Of a DNA stretch of 6,918 bases, positions 1 through 6,092 are shown in pieces. Made by a program: the position numbers and the translations under genes. This stretch comes from Vulcanimicrobiia bacterium (GTDB lineage: Bacteria; Vulcanimicrobiota; Vulcanimicrobiia; Vulcanimicrobiales; Vulcanimicrobiaceae). Where the stretch lies: contig JANWKW010000037.1 in the NCBI GenBank assembly GCA_025451135.1, positions 1 through 6,918 of the forward strand, given 5' to 3'. The first letter of the stretch is position 1, and each line of letters begins with the position of its first letter. Below the pieces are notes generated by a model, which saw nothing but the letters and a program-made list of their open reading frames with translations, did not search any database and was not told the origin of the DNA.

Positions 1-408
1 ACCGGCCGTCCGGGGCAGGCTGCGCTCGTCGTGCTGCCAGCGCCGCACCACCTCGTCGAGCGGATAGGCCGGCTCGCGCCGGACGGTGACGATGTACTTG
101 GGACCGGCGAAGATCGCGATCTCGTGGAGCGTCAAGTCGGGGCCGACGCCCGAGACCGCGCGGACCACCAAGAACCAGCCGTCGTCGTACCGGTCGATCT
201 TGGGGCGCTGATGGCCCTTGACGGCGTCCTCGATGGCGAGCGGATGCAGTTCGAACTCTTGCTGTATGAGCGCCAGATCGCGCGCTCCGGGCGCGACCGC
301 ATCGAACCACACGAACGCGCCGTCCCCTTTGAGGACCTCGCTGATCGCGCTCAGGTCGCCGACCGGCCGGACGTTGCCGTTCTGATAGACCGAGCAGGTC
401 GTGCTCAC
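1..408 (-). CDS. corA: CorA-family magnesium/divalent cation channel, N-terminal part (runs off window)
   Basis: Only the first 136 residues are inside the window; the 3' end lies beyond the left edge. The reading frame gives the cytoplasmic domain typical of the CorA family. The signature HPLAIEDAVKGHQRPK is at about residues 55-70, followed by IDRYDD (71-76), and the strand EIAIFAGPKYIVTVR (96-110) is also characteristic. Family members are homopentameric inner-membrane channels that let Mg2+ (or Co2+/Ni2+/Zn2+) into the cell. The pore helices and GMN loop lie at the C-terminus and cannot be checked here. The GTG start at 408 is chosen because AGGAG (complement of 414-418) sits 5 nt upstream and family similarity begins soon after. 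It is transcribed divergently from the permease gene. The broad CorA assignment is firm, but the cation preference is not determinable. Confidence 0.9.
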   Translation of the reverse strand, partial: MSTTCSVYQNGNVRPVGDLSAISEVLKGDGAFVWFDAVAPGARDLALIQQEFELHPLAIEDAVKGHQRPKIDRYDDGWFLVVRAVSGVGPDLTLHEIAIFAGPKYIVTVRREPAYPLDEVVRRWQHDERSLPRTAG

Positions 409-446
409 GAATGCTCCTCGGAAGATGGGGGACGTCGCGTTGTTAC

Positions 447-469
447 GGGGAGGCGGCCCGCGCCTCCTC
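447..469. promoter_or_regulatory. GC-rich inverted repeat in the corA leader region
   Basis: GGAGGCG (449-455) and CGCCTCC (461-467) form a perfect 7-bp stem around a 5-nt GCCCG loop. In + strand RNA a G-U pair and a further G-C pair extend it to 9 bp. It lies about 40-60 nt upstream of the corA GTG, so it would be in the corA 5' leader if transcription starts further upstream. There is no T-tract, so it does not look like an intrinsic terminator. A role is not known, and GC-rich DNA produces such stems by chance. Confidence 0.3.
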
Positions 470-475
470 GACGTG

Positions 476-539
476 CCTTCCACAGGGTTATTCATATCAC
501 CAAATCAGTGTTTGTGGATATTAGAGAGGGTGTGGAGAA
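476..539. promoter_or_regulatory. Cluster of DnaA-box-like 9-mers
   Basis: Compared with the consensus TTATCCACA, four sites can be seen. CCTTCCACA (476-484) matches 6/9. TTATTCATA (488-496) matches 7/9 and begins exactly 12 bp after the first, the spacing of the common tandem TTATCCACA-NNN-TTATCCACA arrangement. On the opposite strand, TGTGGATAT (513-521) and TGTGGAGAA (531-539) each match 8/9 and are 18 bp apart. The stretch is A+T-rich in otherwise G+C-rich DNA. The cluster is seen directly; that DnaA binds it is inference. It could be a replication-initiation element, a DnaA-regulated promoter or a chance AT-rich promoter region. Confidence 0.35.
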
Positions 540-586
540 CTTCCCCCGAGGGTGGCGGCGCTCCGAGCGGGTATGACCGGAGCGGC

Positions 587-1828
587 ATGGATGGACCCCA
601 TATGGTCGCGATCGGCATCGCTCTTCTCACTATCGCGGGCATGATCGCACGACCGTGGGGAACGGCGGAGTGGCTCTGGGCGGTGGCGGGCGCGCTCGCC
701 GAGATCGGGTTCGGCGCGATCGCGGGATCGGCGGCTTGGACCGCCGTCGCGGGCGGCGCCGATGTCTATGCGTTCCTGGTCGGGATCTTGCTGCTGGCCG
801 AGGGCGCGCGTGCGCAGGGCGTTTTCGGCTGGCTGGCCGGCCGGGCGGCCGAGCTCGCAGGGGGTTCGCGGTTCGGGGCGCTGCTGCTCTGCTATGCGGC
901 CGGTGCGGTCGTGACCGCGACGCTTTCGAACGATACGGCGATCATCGTCCTCACGCCCGCGGCCCTCGCCCTGGGGCGACGGATCGGGGGCTCGATGCTG
1001 CCCTACCTGTTCGCGATCGCGTTCGTGGCCAACGCCGCCTCGTACGCACTACCGACCGGGAATCCGGCCAATCTCTTGCTCTACGGGCACGGCTTGCCTG
1101 CGCTCGGGCCGTGGCTGGCCGTCTACGGCCTCTCCGCCTCGGCGGCCATCCTCGTGACCTTCGGGGTGACGGCCTGGATGTCGCGGGCGGAGCTTTCCGG
1201 GCCGGCTGCGCCGGCGGGCGACCGGCCGCGTTCGACTCCCGGCAGCCGGCTCGCGCTCCGGTTGCTGGCGCTCTCGGCCTGTGCCCTGGTCGCGGTCAGC
1301 GCCCTCGGTCTTCCCCTCGGTTACGCAGCCCTCGGACTCGGGATCGCGTGTACGGCGATCCTCGGCCTCGTCGACCGTGGGAGCGTGCGCGAGGTCGCGC
1401 GCGGCACCGCCTGGAGCGTCGTACCGCTGGTGGCCGGCCTGCTGGTGGTCGTCGCTGCCCTAGAGCGGGCGGGCGCGACGGCCTTCGCGCGGAGCGGTCT
1501 GGACCTCGCCGCCGGGCTGCCGCGGTGGCTCGGGCGCGAAGTCGCCGGGTTCGCAACGATGCTGGTCGCCAATGCCGCGAACAATCTTCCGGCCGCGGTC
1601 TTCGCCGGCCGGGCGATCGCCGGACCGTCGGTGCACTCGCTCGCCCACGCCGTCGTGGTCGGCATCGACCTCGGTCCCAATCTCTCGCTGAGCGGTTCGC
1701 TCGCGACCCTGTTGTGGCTGCTCGCGCTCCGCCGCGAGGGCGTCGCGATGACGCCAGGGGGGTTCTTCCTCCGCGGCGCTCTCGTCACGCTCCCCGCGCT
1801 GGCGGTCGCGCTCATCCTGGTGCGCTAA
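587..1828 (+). CDS. ArsB/NhaD-like permease (ion transporter superfamily)
   Basis: A 413-aa hydrophobic protein with about ten predicted membrane segments, of the length usual for ArsB/NhaD-like carriers. Family-like motifs occur in both inverted halves: LSNDTAIIVLTP (113-124), ANAASYALPTGNPANLLLYG (148-167), NAANNLPAAVFAG (329-341) and GIDLGPNLSLSGSLATLLWL (359-378). The last is very like the ArsB C-terminal signature. A hydrophilic loop at about 200-222 separates the halves. Such proteins export arsenite/antimonite or exchange Na+/H+ or anions across the inner membrane. No arsR, arsC or arsA lies nearby, so the substrate is open. ATG 587 is preferred because GGAG (579-582) precedes it, although only 4 nt away; ATG 602 is an alternative. 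The open frame back to 401 has no membrane-protein character and is not used. The stop overlaps the stop of the convergent CHAD gene. Confidence 0.82.
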   Translation: MDGPHMVAIGIALLTIAGMIARPWGTAEWLWAVAGALAEIGFGAIAGSAAWTAVAGGADVYAFLVGILLLAEGARAQGVFGWLAGRAAELAGGSRFGALLLCYAAGAVVTATLSNDTAIIVLTPAALALGRRIGGSMLPYLFAIAFVANAASYALPTGNPANLLLYGHGLPALGPWLAVYGLSASAAILVTFGVTAWMSRAELSGPAAPAGDRPRSTPGSRLALRLLALSACALVAVSALGLPLGYAALGLGIACTAILGLVDRGSVREVARGTAWSVVPLVAGLLVVVAALERAGATAFARSGLDLAAGLPRWLGREVAGFATMLVANAANNLPAAVFAGRAIAGPSVHSLAHAVVVGIDLGPNLSLSGSLATLLWLLALRREGVAMTPGGFFLRGALVTLPALAVALILVR

Positions 1829-2652
1829 CGCAGGTCGGCCAGCGCCTTCCAGCGCTTCGGCCATTTCGCCAGGCAGGCGCGCCCGCGCCGTTCGAGGTCC
1901 GCATCGGCATCCGCGATCGTCGGGGCCGCCGGCATCCGGCGCAGCGCGGCGCGCGCGTCGGCGATGTCGTGATAGTCGCCGAGCACCGACTGCAGACGTT
2001 CGGCGGCGCGCGCGACCTGGCGAACGCGTCGACCGCAGACCGGCTCGAACGCCTCGGCCGCATACCGAAGATGCTTGGCCGCGATCCGGAGGCGATGGAG
2101 ATCGCGATCGGCGGGTTCGCGACGCGCCCGGCGCGCGCGCCGGCGGATCTTCTTCCACCGCTCGCGCAGAAGGCCGGGAACGACCCGCGACGCGGGGACC
2201 GGACCGCGGACGTGCAACGATGCGAGCGCGCCGTCGAGCCGCGCGAGCAGCGAGCGCGTCTCCTCGCTCGAGAGATACGAGAGCAGTCCCGCCTGGCCGC
2301 TCCGCTCGCGCGCGCGCAAGTCCGCGATCAGCGACGACCACGACGCCCGTTCGGCTTCGGGAATCCGCGCGGACGCCGGTCGGAGCGTCTCGATCAGGAC
2401 GGTCGCATCGCGGGCCGAGCCGAGGGCCGCACCCAGGTCCGCGAGCCGTTCGGACCATTCCTGCGCCCACGCAGCCTCGACGAGCGGAGCGTAGGTCGCG
2501 ACGAGCGAGCGCATCTTCCGCACCTCGACCCGCGCGTTGTGGATGGCATCGGCATCCGCATCGCCGCCGAGCGCGGCAAGACTGGACCGGAGCGTTCGCA
2601 GCGACGCGTCGAGAGCGGCCCGCAACAGTTCTCCCGATCCGGGGTCGCTCAC
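1825..2652 (-). CDS. CHAD domain protein
   Basis: A 275-aa basic, all-helical protein consisting essentially of one CHAD (conserved histidine alpha-helical) domain. The two repeated signature helices are visible: IHNARVEVRKMRSL (37-50; H38, R41, R45, K46, R48) and LHRLRIAAKHLRYAAEAF (185-202; H186, R189, K193, R196). The paired RDATVL (81-86) and LGDYHDIAD (224-232) segments are also present. Characterised CHAD domains bind polyphosphate and localise to polyphosphate granules through these His/Arg/Lys residues. No CYTH (triphosphate tunnel) domain is fused, unlike YgiF-type proteins. The GTG start at 2652 is chosen because it forms a GTGA overlap with the stop of the glycosylase gene, indicating translational coupling. 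The frame stays open upstream for 45 codons, but that stretch lies inside the glycosylase gene. The TAG stop overlaps the permease TAA. Confidence 0.88.
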   Translation of the reverse strand: MSDPGSGELLRAALDASLRTLRSSLAALGGDADADAIHNARVEVRKMRSLVATYAPLVEAAWAQEWSERLADLGAALGSARDATVLIETLRPASARIPEAERASWSSLIADLRARERSGQAGLLSYLSSEETRSLLARLDGALASLHVRGPVPASRVVPGLLRERWKKIRRRARRARREPADRDLHRLRIAAKHLRYAAEAFEPVCGRRVRQVARAAERLQSVLGDYHDIADARAALRRMPAAPTIADADADLERRGRACLAKWPKRWKALADLR

Positions 2653-3518
2653 GGATGCCACTCGCGCGTGATGTAGAGCCAGAACGCGAGGCCCGCGTAC
2701 GCGCCGTACTTCTTGAAAGCGCGCACGATGGTCGTATCCTTCGCCCGCTTCTTCTCGCTCAGCCGCAGATACGTCGGCCGCGTCCACGAATCGAGGATCA
2801 GCCGGTGGTGGCGTCCGAGCAGCTGCATGGCGTGCGCGGCCGCGTACGGGCCGACGCCCGGCAGCGCCAGCAGCGCTGCTTCACACGCATCGTCGTCGAG
2901 TCCGCGCCCGGGTCGCAGCGCCTCCAGGTCGAGCGCCCCGCGCGCGACCTCGCGCGCGAGAGCCCGGAGATACGCGCCGCGATAGCCGGCGCGCGCGACG
3001 TCGCGATACCAGCTCTCCTTCGCCCGGGCCATCTGCCCGGGGCTCGGGAAGGCGCCCCCGCCCAGATCGTCGACCAGCGCACCGACCATGCGGATCGTCC
3101 CCGACCACGCGCAGTTGGTCGTGCAGATGGTCTTGACGACGTCTTCGAAGACGGTCGGGCTGGCGAGCATCCGCCCCGCGCCGCCGGTCGTCCAACGCAG
3201 CAGGTCGTCGTCGCGCGCGATCGCGTAGAACGGCGCGAGATCGTCGTCGAGCCGGAACATCCGACGCACCTGCGCGAGCGCTTCGTCCGCCGCGCGCGCG
3301 CCGAGGCGCCGCGGGGAGGCGACCGACATCGCGCGGCCCTCCGGCCGTAGCACGACCGCGACCGCGGCGTCGTCGATCCGCAGGGCGATGCGGTAGGCGC
3401 CGTCGTCGCTGGGCGTGGCGGGCTTGAGGCTCGCGAGACCGTGAGACGCGATCGTGTGCGGGAACGAGACCGGTTCCCCGCCCGCGCCGGTCAGCGGGAG
3501 CGAACCGAACGTCGCCAC
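2649..3518 (-). CDS. HhH-GPD DNA glycosylase (AlkA/OGG1-like, 3-methyladenine or 8-oxoguanine type)
   Basis: A 289-aa protein of the helix-hairpin-helix/GPD base-excision-repair superfamily. The N-terminal 100 or so residues resemble the beta-rich AlkA/OGG1 N-domain. The helical domain begins near SPTVFEDVVKTICTTNC (120-136). The hairpin is LPGVGPYAAAHAM (219-231), followed 20 residues after its last glycine by D243 in LILDSW, the position of the catalytic aspartate. The lysine used by bifunctional OGG1 enzymes after the hairpin is replaced (GPY, Y225), so a monofunctional, AlkA-like glycosylase is more likely; this is inference. It would excise damaged bases from DNA in the cytoplasm. The GTG start at 3518 lies one base after the stop of the upstream 153-aa gene, and the stop overlaps the CHAD start, so all three form one unit. 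The exact lesion specificity cannot be read from sequence. Confidence 0.88.
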   Translation of the reverse strand: MATFGSLPLTGAGGEPVSFPHTIASHGLASLKPATPSDDGAYRIALRIDDAAVAVVLRPEGRAMSVASPRRLGARAADEALAQVRRMFRLDDDLAPFYAIARDDDLLRWTTGGAGRMLASPTVFEDVVKTICTTNCAWSGTIRMVGALVDDLGGGAFPSPGQMARAKESWYRDVARAGYRGAYLRALAREVARGALDLEALRPGRGLDDDACEAALLALPGVGPYAAAHAMQLLGRHHRLILDSWTRPTYLRLSEKKRAKDTTIVRAFKKYGAYAGLAFWLYITREWHP

Positions 3519-3519
3519 G

Positions 3520-3981
3520 CTAGGCCGTGTACGAGATGTTGACGGCGTGTCCGCCGGCCTCGGCCCGGAAGATCACGCCGTAGACGGCGTCCAGTTCTTC
3601 TTCGATCGATGCGATGTCGCGCGGGCTCACGCTGAAGCGTGCGGCGTTGGCCCACAGGATCCGGTGCGCGCGTTCGAACGCCGATCGCAGGCGCTGCGGC
3701 GTCGCCTCGAGCGTCGCCCAGTCCAGGTGACCGCGCGGCGGGACCAAGCGCCAGCCGCTTCCCGACAGCGGGCCCGCGTCGTCGTCGCCTTCGAACGCGT
3801 GCGGGATGGCCGCCAGCACGTCGAGCGCTTCCTGATCGGCGTTCGGCAAGGCGAGCCCCAGCTCGGCGAGCCGCACGATATAGCGGAAGAACGCGGCGTT
3901 CCCGACGGTGTACGCACCGGCGGGAGACGCGACGCTCACGTGGATCAGGTCGAGATCGGGTTCGCCGCGGCGAGAACTCAA
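3520..3981 (-). CDS. Hypothetical 153-aa protein, first gene of the glycosylase/CHAD operon
   Basis: I do not recognise this protein. It is soluble, mildly acidic, and has no signal peptide, membrane segment or cysteine motif. Visible features are an N-terminal strand LDLIHVSVASP (10-20), a helix around AAFFRYIVRLAELGLALP (29-46), an acidic Gly/Asp-rich linker (about 63-74) and a helical C-terminal half with a possible amphipathic helix SPRDIASIEEELDAVYG (118-134). The start is TTG at 3981, supported by GGAG (complement of 3987-3990) 5 nt upstream; codon use downstream is normal for the window. It ends one base before the glycosylase start, so it is almost certainly co-transcribed and possibly translationally coupled with the repair gene. 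Whether it is functionally linked to base repair or polyphosphate is unknown. Confidence 0.75.
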   Translation of the reverse strand: MSSRRGEPDLDLIHVSVASPAGAYTVGNAAFFRYIVRLAELGLALPNADQEALDVLAAIPHAFEGDDDAGPLSGSGWRLVPPRGHLDWATLEATPQRLRSAFERAHRILWANAARFSVSPRDIASIEEELDAVYGVIFRAEAGGHAVNISYTA

Positions 3982-4064
3982 GGGCGCTCCAAGGACGGAA
4001 GATTCGTACGCTAAATACTTCGGGTTGGAGAGGCTGTGCTACTGCATGCAGAACGCACACCGGG
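3982..4064. promoter_or_regulatory. Divergent promoter region between the 153-aa gene and glcF
   Basis: An 83-bp gap between two divergent starts, so it must hold or overlap both promoters. It contains a short A+T-richer patch (about 4000-4020) and an interrupted inverted repeat (4035-4059) close to the glcF start. No clear -35/-10 pair could be assigned on either strand. The glcF start at 4065 has only a weak purine stretch (GGG at 4062-4064) and no recognisable Shine-Dalgarno at normal spacing. Confidence 0.45.
4035..4059. promoter_or_regulatory. Interrupted palindrome upstream of glcF (operator- or hairpin-like)
   Basis: The 10-bp perfect palindrome CTGCATGCAG (4042-4051) is flanked by complementary arms TGTGC (4035-4039) and GCACA (4055-4059), with unpaired TA and AAC between. 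It ends 5 nt before the glcF ATG, where a bound repressor or an RNA hairpin could affect expression. It does not match the TGGT-N-ACCA type operator known for FadR-subfamily GntR regulators. Function is not established. Confidence 0.3.
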
Positions 4065-5405
4065 ATGATCGAAACGCCCAACCGCGGATTTGAGGAGCCG
4101 GACGTCCCGGCTTCGGCCATCTTCGACAAGTGCGTGCGGTGCGGGCTCTGCCTGCCCAGCTGCCCGACCTACCTCGAGACGATGACGGAGACGTCCAGCC
4201 CCCGCGGCCGGATCAGCCTGATCAAGTCGGTGGGCGAGGGCGGTCTGGACGTGCTCTCCCCCGGCTTCACCCACCAGGTCTCAGAATGCTTGGATTGCCG
4301 CGCGTGCGAGGCGGTCTGCCCATCGGGGGTGCACTACGGCCGGCTGATCGAAGATGCGCGCGCCCAGGTGCAGCGCGCCGAAGCCCCGACCCAGAGCGCC
4401 TCGACGACCTTCCTGCGCAGTTTCGTCCTGCGCGGCATGTTCCGGCATCTGGGCCGGATGCGCGTCGCAGCGACGATCCTGCGGTTCGCGCAGCGCAGCG
4501 GACTCGAAGCGCTCGCGAACTCGATCGGCCTCACCAAGCTCTTCGGCCTGGCCGACGCCGCCGAACTCGCACCGCGCATCTCGGACCGCTTCTTCATCCC
4601 GGACGACCAACGGTACGAGACGCCGAACGCCAAGGCCGTCGCGTTCCTGCATACGGGCTGCGTGATGCACGTCGCCTTCGCCCACGTGCACGAGGCGACC
4701 GCGCGCGTGCTCCAGCGCGCCGGCTGCACCGTCGTCGTCCCCAAGGGGCAAGGCTGTTGCGGCGCGATCGCCATCCACGCCGGCGAGCCCGACTTCGGAC
4801 GCGAGTTGGCCAAGCGCAATATCGTCGCATTCGAGCGATCCGGCGCCGACGTCTACGCGATCAACGCGGCCGGCTGCGGATCCGCGCTCAAGGAGTACGG
4901 CGAGCTGCTGGCCGCCGAGCCGGACTGGGCCGATCGCGCCAAGGCGTTCTCATCGCGCGTGCGCGACATCACCGAACTGCTCGACGCGCTCGAGATCGAT
5001 CCCCCGCAACATCGCATCGACGCGACGGTCACGTATCAGGAGCCGTGCCATCTGGCGCACGCGCAGCGGGTGACCGGCGCGCCCCGGCGCCTGCTCGCGA
5101 AGATCCCCGGCCTGCGCCTGATCGAGATGGACGAAAGCTCGGTCTGCTGCGGCAGCGCGGGCATCTACAATCTCACCCAGCCCGAGATGGCGAAACGACT
5201 GCAGGCGCGCAAGGTCGCGTGCGTGCGCGCGACCGGGGCGCGGATCGTGGCGACTGCGAATCCCGGGTGCGCGCTGCAGTTGGAGGCGGGGTTACGCGAC
5301 GGCGAACCCGTCGCCGTCAAGCACGTGGTCGAGCTGCTCGACGCTGCTTACAGCGGAGCGACGATCTTGTCGCGGCCGGCGAGCGCCGCTTCGAGCGACG
5401 GGTAG
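4065..5405 (+). CDS. glcF: Glycolate oxidase iron-sulfur subunit GlcF-like
   Basis: A 446-aa protein with the full GlcF architecture. Two ferredoxin-type [4Fe-4S] motifs are present: CVRCGLCLPSCP (C23, C26, C29, C33) and CLDCRACEAVCP (C75, C78, C81, C85). Two cysteine-rich CCG domains follow: C199, C231-C232-G233 and C271 in the first; C328 (EPCHLAHAQ), C361-C362-G363 and C402 in the second. GlcF passes electrons from the flavin subunits GlcD/GlcE, which oxidise glycolate (or lactate-like 2-hydroxy acids) to glyoxylate, towards the membrane quinone pool. All expected ligands are intact, and length agrees with bacterial GlcF proteins of about 400-450 aa. ATG 4065 is the first plausible in-frame start; the frame is open far upstream, but that part is a shadow of the opposite-strand gene. 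No glcD or glcE is visible on either side. The last 19 codons or so overlap the convergent STAS gene, and the tail after residue 430 is low-complexity. Confidence 0.9.
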   Translation: MIETPNRGFEEPDVPASAIFDKCVRCGLCLPSCPTYLETMTETSSPRGRISLIKSVGEGGLDVLSPGFTHQVSECLDCRACEAVCPSGVHYGRLIEDARAQVQRAEAPTQSASTTFLRSFVLRGMFRHLGRMRVAATILRFAQRSGLEALANSIGLTKLFGLADAAELAPRISDRFFIPDDQRYETPNAKAVAFLHTGCVMHVAFAHVHEATARVLQRAGCTVVVPKGQGCCGAIAIHAGEPDFGRELAKRNIVAFERSGADVYAINAAGCGSALKEYGELLAAEPDWADRAKAFSSRVRDITELLDALEIDPPQHRIDATVTYQEPCHLAHAQRVTGAPRRLLAKIPGLRLIEMDESSVCCGSAGIYNLTQPEMAKRLQARKVACVRATGARIVATANPGCALQLEAGLRDGEPVAVKHVVELLDAAYSGATILSRPASAASSDG

Positions 5406-5725
5406 ACGCCGAAGACCCGGACCAGGCCGGTGATGTTGAGCAGGCGCGCGATCGGGCCGTCGGCCACGACCAGGCGGACCTCGGCGTTGTGCTCGAGCGC
5501 GCGACGCTGCGCGCCGATCAGCGCGCCCAGTCCGGTCGAATCCAGGAACTCGAGTCCGGTGAGATCCACGACCACGTCGTGCTTCTTCCCCTCGCCGGTC
5601 TCTTCGAGCAACGCGGCGCGCACGGACGGGGACGTCGCCAGATCCAGGCTGCCGGTCAGTTTGAAGACGACCGTTTCGCCTTCGTGCGAGGTCGTGATGT
5701 TGATGCTCAGTTCGTCGTGGGACAT
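5348..5725 (-). CDS. STAS-domain anti-sigma factor antagonist (SpoIIAA/RsbV-like)
   Basis: A 125-aa single STAS domain. The conserved strand VVVDLTGLEFLDSTGLGALI (51-70) carries S63 in the DST motif, the position phosphorylated in SpoIIAA/RsbV by a partner anti-sigma kinase. FKLTGSLDLA (21-30) is the usual N-terminal strand, and VADGPIARLLNITGLVRVF (87-105) completes the fold. In the partner-switch scheme the unphosphorylated form binds the kinase/anti-sigma factor and frees a sigma factor. No such kinase, phosphatase or sigma gene is in the window. The start is ATG at 5725; the frame is open 35 codons further upstream, but that lies within the NTF2-like gene. An AGGAG (complement of 5739-5743) lies 13 nt upstream, somewhat far. 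The gap to the upstream gene is 16 nt, so it is the distal gene of that operon. It overlaps glcF by 58 bp. Confidence 0.88.
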   Translation of the reverse strand: MSHDELSINITTSHEGETVVFKLTGSLDLATSPSVRAALLEETGEGKKHDVVVDLTGLEFLDSTGLGALIGAQRRALEHNAEVRLVVADGPIARLLNITGLVRVFGVYPSLEAALAGRDKIVAPL

Positions 5726-5741
5726 ACGCAGATCGTAACTC

Positions 5742-6083
5742 CTAGCCGTGATATTCGTGCCATAGGCCGATAAGGCCGCCCTCGAAATGGACGACGGCGC
5801 ATCCTGCGCGTTCGCTCCAATTCGCCGCATCGCCTTTGATGGCGAACCGGAAGACGACGGCCGCCCGCTCGCCCTCGACCAGCACCTCGTCGACGTCGAA
5901 GCGCCACGGAGGGCCGGATCGGAAGAACGCCGCGAAGTGCTCGACGATGGCCGTTCGCCCGACGACCTCCCGCCCGCCCGCTTCCCGGTAGATCGCCTCC
6001 GTGCCGAAGCACGCCGCCGCTCGCAGGGCGTCGTGGGCGTTCCAGGCCTCGAAGAGCGTCTCGAGCAGATCGCGCGATGCCAT
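5742..6083 (-). CDS. NTF2/SnoaL-like small protein
   Basis: A 113-aa protein with the pattern of the nuclear-transport-factor-2/SnoaL-like cone fold. It has an N-terminal helix with LFEAWNAHDA (10-19), then CFGTEAIYREAGGREVVGRTAI (25-46) with the loop-and-'G+xxI' pattern, beta-strands DEVLVEGERAAVVFRFAIKG (65-84), and a final strand with EGGLIGLWHEYHG (101-113). Members range from ketosteroid-isomerase-type and limonene-epoxide-hydrolase-type enzymes to non-catalytic ligand-binding proteins, so no reaction can be assigned. It starts at ATG 6083, 9 nt after the DUF1835 gene and with only a weak AGAAG-like site, and is followed 16 nt later by the STAS gene. It is probably the middle gene of one transcript. 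Confidence 0.8.
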   Translation of the reverse strand: MASRDLLETLFEAWNAHDALRAAACFGTEAIYREAGGREVVGRTAIVEHFAAFFRSGPPWRFDVDEVLVEGERAAVVFRFAIKGDAANWSERAGCAVVHFEGGLIGLWHEYHG

Positions 6084-6092
6084 CGACGTCTT

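Larger units (their letters stand above)
409..586. promoter_or_regulatory. Divergent intergenic region between corA and the permease
   Basis: This 178-bp gap must hold the promoters of both flanking genes. The part nearest corA is GC-rich and contains a hairpin (447-469). Positions of about 478-545 are strikingly A+T-rich compared with everything around them and hold DnaA-box-like 9-mers. I could not assign a convincing sigma-70 -35/-10 pair on either strand, so promoter positions are left open. Confidence 0.5.

Noticed and set aside
505..525. Possible sigma-70 promoter around the TGTTTGTGGATATTAG stretch
   Set aside because: No -35/-10 pair with more than about half the consensus at suitable spacing on either strand; the A+T richness is equally explained by the DnaA-box-like sites.
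401..586. N-terminal extension of the permease back to ATG 401
   Set aside because: The added 62 residues are arginine/glycine-rich with no membrane or family character, run through the regulatory AT-rich region, and overlap the corA start. ATG 587 has a nearby GGAG.
655..2676. Long 673-codon rightward open frame
   Set aside because: Arg/Ala/Gly-dominated translation with no motif. It crosses the permease and CHAD genes in another frame, a typical high-GC shadow.
2653..2787. 45-codon N-terminal extension of the CHAD protein
   Set aside because: Lies entirely inside the glycosylase gene and has no CHAD similarity; the GTGA overlap gives a better start.
3639..4064. Upstream extension of glcF to ATG 3639
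   Set aside because: Translation is low-complexity Arg/Pro/Ala and antisense to the 153-aa gene. The Fe-S protein begins naturally near ATG 4065.
716..4771. Five copies of the HIP1-like octamer GCGATCGC (716, 1013, 1613, 3217, 4764)
   Set aside because: More than base composition alone predicts, but the inner CGATCG is generally frequent here because of favoured Ala/Arg/Ile codons, and several near-matches occur. Codon bias explains most of it; a genome-wide Markov test would be needed to claim enrichment.
4130..5773. 547-codon rightward open frame
   Set aside because: Arginine-rich shadow of glcF in the +2 frame, extending across the STAS gene; no domain seen.
5742..5830. 35-codon upstream extension of the STAS protein
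   Set aside because: It overlaps the NTF2-like gene and lacks STAS similarity; ATG 5725 starts right at the domain.
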